Notes under the pieces: generated by a model
The model's database searches: none
Told to the model about the DNA's origin: nothing
What the model saw: only the letters and a program-made list of their open reading frames with translations
Position numbers and translations under genes: made by a program
Shown: positions 62,057-64,000 of the stretch, piece after piece
How the letters are laid out: every line of letters begins with the position of its first letter
How positions within the stretch are numbered: the first letter of the stretch is position 1
Source: G963676095 sp963676095
GTDB taxonomy: Bacteria > Bacteroidota > Bacteroidia > Bacteroidales > Prolixibacteraceae
Reading direction: 5' to 3'
Assembly: GCA_963676095.1 (NCBI GenBank)
Contig: OY781040.1
Coordinates: 1,798,001 to 1,862,000 of the forward strand
DNA: 64,000 bases

Positions 62057-62692
62057 ATGAACAAAGAACATATTTCGGATGTGATCAGGCAACTGAAAAG
62101 GAACAACTTTCAGGTGTTTTTTGCTGAGAACTGCCAGGAAGCCAAAAAAATTTTTGAAGAGAAGGTGCTTCCTGTCATCGAGTTTGAAAGCGTTTCCTTC
62201 GCCGATTCGATGACCATGAAAAAAACAGGCGTCCTCGAACTACTCCGGGACAGGAAAGATATCCGGTTTATTGACACGTTCAACCCGGACGAACCCAGGG
62301 CCGTCCGTATCGAAAAACGAAGACAGGCACTACTGTCCGATCTTTTCCTTACCGGCACCAATGCCGTTACAGAAAAAGGCCAGCTGGTAAACCTCGACAT
62401 GGTCGGGAACCGGGTAGCTGCCATCACTTTCGGTCCGCGCAATGTCGTCTTGTTTATCGGGCGGAATAAGATCGTAAAGGACCTGGATGCTGCTTTCGAC
62501 CGGATCAGAACGATCGCAGCCCCTCAAAATGCCGCCCGGCATACCGATTTAAAAACACCGTGCCAGCAGACAGGTACCTGCCACGATTGCCATAACCCGC
62601 AACGGATCTGTAACTCCTGGAGCATTACTGAAAAATCATATCCCCCGCAACGGATCCGGATCATTTTGATCAATGAGGACCTCGGACTCTAA
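62057..62692 (+). CDS. LUD-domain protein (lactate utilisation-type, LutC-like)
   Basis: 211 residues with the LUD (DUF162) signature: KNNFQVFFAENCQEAKKIF at the start, SVSFADSMTMKKTGVLELL, then LTGTNAVTEKGQLVNLDMVG and RVAAITFGPRNVVLFIGRNK. The C terminus carries four cysteines in a tail (CQQTGTCHDCHNPQRICNSW). The family works with iron-sulphur and flavin partners in lactate oxidation, but here there are no lutA or lutB genes, so another redox role with the flavoproteins is possible. It is 55 bases after them on the same strand. Confidence 0.85.
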   Translation: MNKEHISDVIRQLKRNNFQVFFAENCQEAKKIFEEKVLPVIEFESVSFADSMTMKKTGVLELLRDRKDIRFIDTFNPDEPRAVRIEKRRQALLSDLFLTGTNAVTEKGQLVNLDMVGNRVAAITFGPRNVVLFIGRNKIVKDLDAAFDRIRTIAAPQNAARHTDLKTPCQQTGTCHDCHNPQRICNSWSITEKSYPPQRIRIILINEDLGL

Positions 62693-62727
62693 AAGTAAGA
62701 ATAGTATTTTTTTAAGAAGTGTAATTC

Positions 62728-62877
62728 CTAAATTCCGATTACTTGTTTAAACTCGCTAAAGCTGATAATTCTGGCGTTCCCGACATGATTTAATTCCAAT
62801 AAATCAAAATCTCCGGTAATTAAAAAATCAGCATTTGAATCAACAATAATTTTAGAAACTTTGCTCTCCTTTTTCAT
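62728..62877 (-). pseudogene. Cut-down PIN-domain toxin (C terminus only)
   Basis: A 49-codon frame reads KVSKIIVDSNADFLITGDFD and LLELNHVGNARIISFSEFKQ, which matches the last third of PIN-domain ribonucleases (the ADFLITGDxDLL region). The first ~90 residues with the catalytic N-terminal Asp are missing. It overlaps the end of the antitoxin gene by 26 bases, so a deletion has fused the two. Likely inactive. Confidence 0.65.
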
Positions 62878-63088
62878 ACCTCTCTACATTTCTTACCTGT
62901 TCAACCTCCCCGGTAATTTCATCAAGAGTCAGTTCGTCCGTTTTGGTTGATTCCAAAAGCCGGTTAAACCGTTTTAGGAAAAGCGACTTTTTTAATTCCT
63001 TATATATTTCAAGCTTATCTTTTTCATCGAGACTATAAAGAATCTTTAAAAATTGCTGCTTGTCTAATTCTATATTTACTGTCTTCAT
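62852..63088 (-). CDS. Antitoxin-like small protein of a PIN toxin pair
   Basis: A 78-residue, charged, mostly helical protein (MKTVNIELDKQQFLKILYSL, KDKLEIYKELKKSLFLKRFN) and a C-terminal tail (LTLDEITGEVEQVRNVERYE), as in Bacteroidota antitoxins that precede PIN toxins. The toxin is now truncated, so the antitoxin is an orphan. Confidence 0.7.
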   Translation of the reverse strand: MKTVNIELDKQQFLKILYSLDEKDKLEIYKELKKSLFLKRFNRLLESTKTDELTLDEITGEVEQVRNVERYEKGEQSF

Positions 63089-63361
63089 ACTGTCCCCCTA
63101 AAAAATGATCTTCTATACACACATACAAAAATAAATTAAAAAGTCTATATCAACAGTAAGGAATTCTCATTAAAAAATTGGTTACTCCCATTTTGTGTTT
63201 GTCGTGAACGTATCCGTTCCATCTTGTAAATTATTCTCTCTTACAAATTTACAAACATATATGGAAAAGACTAATTTTACCACTTTAACTTCCCGTAAAT
63301 TCAAAAGCCACCAATCAATATCAAAAGAAAATCAACATATGGATTGGCAACCCACACTATT
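63089..63361. other. AT-rich intergenic region
   Basis: Between the antitoxin start and the glycoamidase 3' end; a short plus-strand open frame at 63195 shows no gene features. Nothing else supported. Confidence 0.3.
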
Positions 63362-64000
63362 TCATTCCTCTATTTCTCCGATAAAAACACCGGAGATATT
63401 CCAAGCACTGAACATATTCCCGTCCGGATCTCCCTGGGGAATATAAACCTGGATCGTATGTCTACCCGGAGCCAATGATTTCACAGGCATGTAAAGCGGG
63501 CCGGAAACCGTACCAGGGCACCAGCCCGAACGGCTATAGTCGGATGACGACATCCCGTTCCAGAAATTTCCGGAAGCAGGATTATAAGCCCGGTGAGTTG
63601 CGCAGTCGGTGCGCCAGGGGGTATATTTGAAAAAAGGGTTCGAATCGATAAAAATCTCGTTGGTCTTTTGAACGAATTCATCCCCTTCGTCCCATCCGCC
63701 GTGACCGGTCGAAATATAGCGGAAGGTTACATTCTTCACCCCGTCCGGAACATCGAAACTGACTCTCAGGGTGTCGTCCTTAAACATGGTCGGATATTCC
63801 TGCCCGGCCATCTCCATCACGTTGGTCGTCGTGAATACCGGCTTAATCCAGTATTTTTTATTGGGATGGGCCGGCACTTCCCGGTTGTTCAGGTAATATT
63901 TCAGGTGAAGGCTCACTTTATGGCCCCCGCCGTCATAATTACCGATGAAAACGCCGATCCAGGTTTCACCCCTAAGTACAGGAAGAAGATCTGTAACATC
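63362..64000 (-). CDS. PNGase F-like N-glycosidase domain (5' end outside the window)
   Basis: The frame is open to the window edge on the minus strand (codons begin at 64000: DVTDLLPVLRGETWIGVFIG), so the start is not visible; the GTG at 63916 is internal. The visible C-terminal ~212 residues have the pattern of the second jelly-roll of peptide-N-glycosidase F (peptide-N4-(N-acetyl-beta-glucosaminyl)asparagine amidase): SLHLKYYLNNREV, YISTGHGGWDEGDEFVQKTN, NPFFKYTPWRTDCATHRAYN and SGPLYMPVKSLAPGRHTIQV. PNGase F releases whole N-glycans from glycoproteins. The catalytic acidic residues lie mostly in the missing first domain or its interface, so activity is not proven. Confidence 0.8.
   Translation of the reverse strand, partial: DVTDLLPVLRGETWIGVFIGNYDGGGHKVSLHLKYYLNNREVPAHPNKKYWIKPVFTTTNVMEMAGQEYPTMFKDDTLRVSFDVPDGVKNVTFRYISTGHGGWDEGDEFVQKTNEIFIDSNPFFKYTPWRTDCATHRAYNPASGNFWNGMSSSDYSRSGWCPGTVSGPLYMPVKSLAPGRHTIQVYIPQGDPDGNMFSAWNISGVFIGEIEE

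Noticed and set aside
1..64000. CRISPR arrays, tRNA and rRNA genes
   Set aside because: No regularly spaced direct repeats and no tRNA-like cloverleaf ends were noticed in the gaps; a covariance search was not possible.

Overview
The window reads as chromosomal DNA of a Bacteroidota bacterium, probably an anaerobic or facultative Bacteroidales-like organism. The evidence is a SusC/SusD pair with an STN domain and its FecR/ECF sigma pair, LytS/LytTR two-component genes, a HmuY-like lipoprotein, a DUF4469 protein, oxygen-independent (Cbi-type) cobalamin genes, Bacteroidota-style signal peptides and lipoboxes, and a lack of strong Shine-Dalgarno sequences. No rRNA, tRNA or CRISPR array was seen. 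Layout, left to right. (1) 1-3.4 kb is the end of an anaerobic cobalamin operon with two fused enzymes, CbiG-CbiF (cut by the window edge) and CobK-CbiD. (2) 3.5-5.3 kb is an AT-rich LytTR regulator and histidine kinase pair. (3) 5.3-9.5 kb is a patch of decayed DNA: a group II intron 5' remnant, a frameshifted SDR, Crp/Fnr pieces, a second SDR tail, a two-component pair clipped at both outer ends, and a headless SDR, with one intact epimerase-like gene among them. (4) 9.7-31.8 kb is the most distinctive part and looks like a nutrient-metal or tetrapyrrole uptake region. It has two modules of similar plan, each a PchR-like AraC regulator transcribed away from a TonB-dependent receptor that is grouped with a signal-peptide-bearing version of an enzyme family that is normally cytosolic. 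Module A has an O-methyltransferase-like protein. Module B has a CbiX-type chelatase and a HmuY-like haemophore lipoprotein. Between them lies a TetR-controlled operon with a heterodimeric ABC transporter, an L-2-amino-thiazoline-4-carboxylate hydrolase-like protein, an exported alpha/beta hydrolase, a cation diffusion facilitator and a methyltransferase. (5) 32.1-38.7 kb is a looser, AT-rich accessory stretch with an AraC fragment, a TlpA-like lipoprotein, an ArsR-ArsF-ArsG organoarsenical-type cassette with two candidate operators, and several unknown small proteins and lipoproteins. (6) 38.8-45.7 kb is the RDD / SpoIIM / DUF4129 / DUF4350 / MoxR / DUF58 cluster, a common Bacteroidota envelope-associated module. 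(7) 45.8-50.2 kb is a DtxR/MntR-type repressor divergent from an Nramp transporter fused to a UspA domain, with an 18-base palindrome between them, then an outer-membrane protein and a DUF2461 protein. (8) 50.3-59.1 kb is a SusC/SusD uptake locus with an M24 peptidase, FecR-type anti-sigma factor and ECF sigma factor. (9) 59.1-64.0 kb has an isolated LpxA, a Crp/Fnr gene with an in-frame stop, two flavodoxin-like proteins, a LUD protein, an antitoxin whose PIN toxin is cut down, and the end of a PNGase F-like glycoamidase running off the window. The strongest candidate for a little-described system is module B: HmuY-like lipoprotein, HmuR-like receptor, a periplasmic CbiX-type chelatase that keeps both expected histidines, and an AraC regulator carrying a CX2CX2CX3C cluster. 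This suggests that metal is removed from (or put into) a tetrapyrrole outside the cytoplasm, under a possibly redox- or metal-sensing regulator. All functions are inferred from sequence alone.
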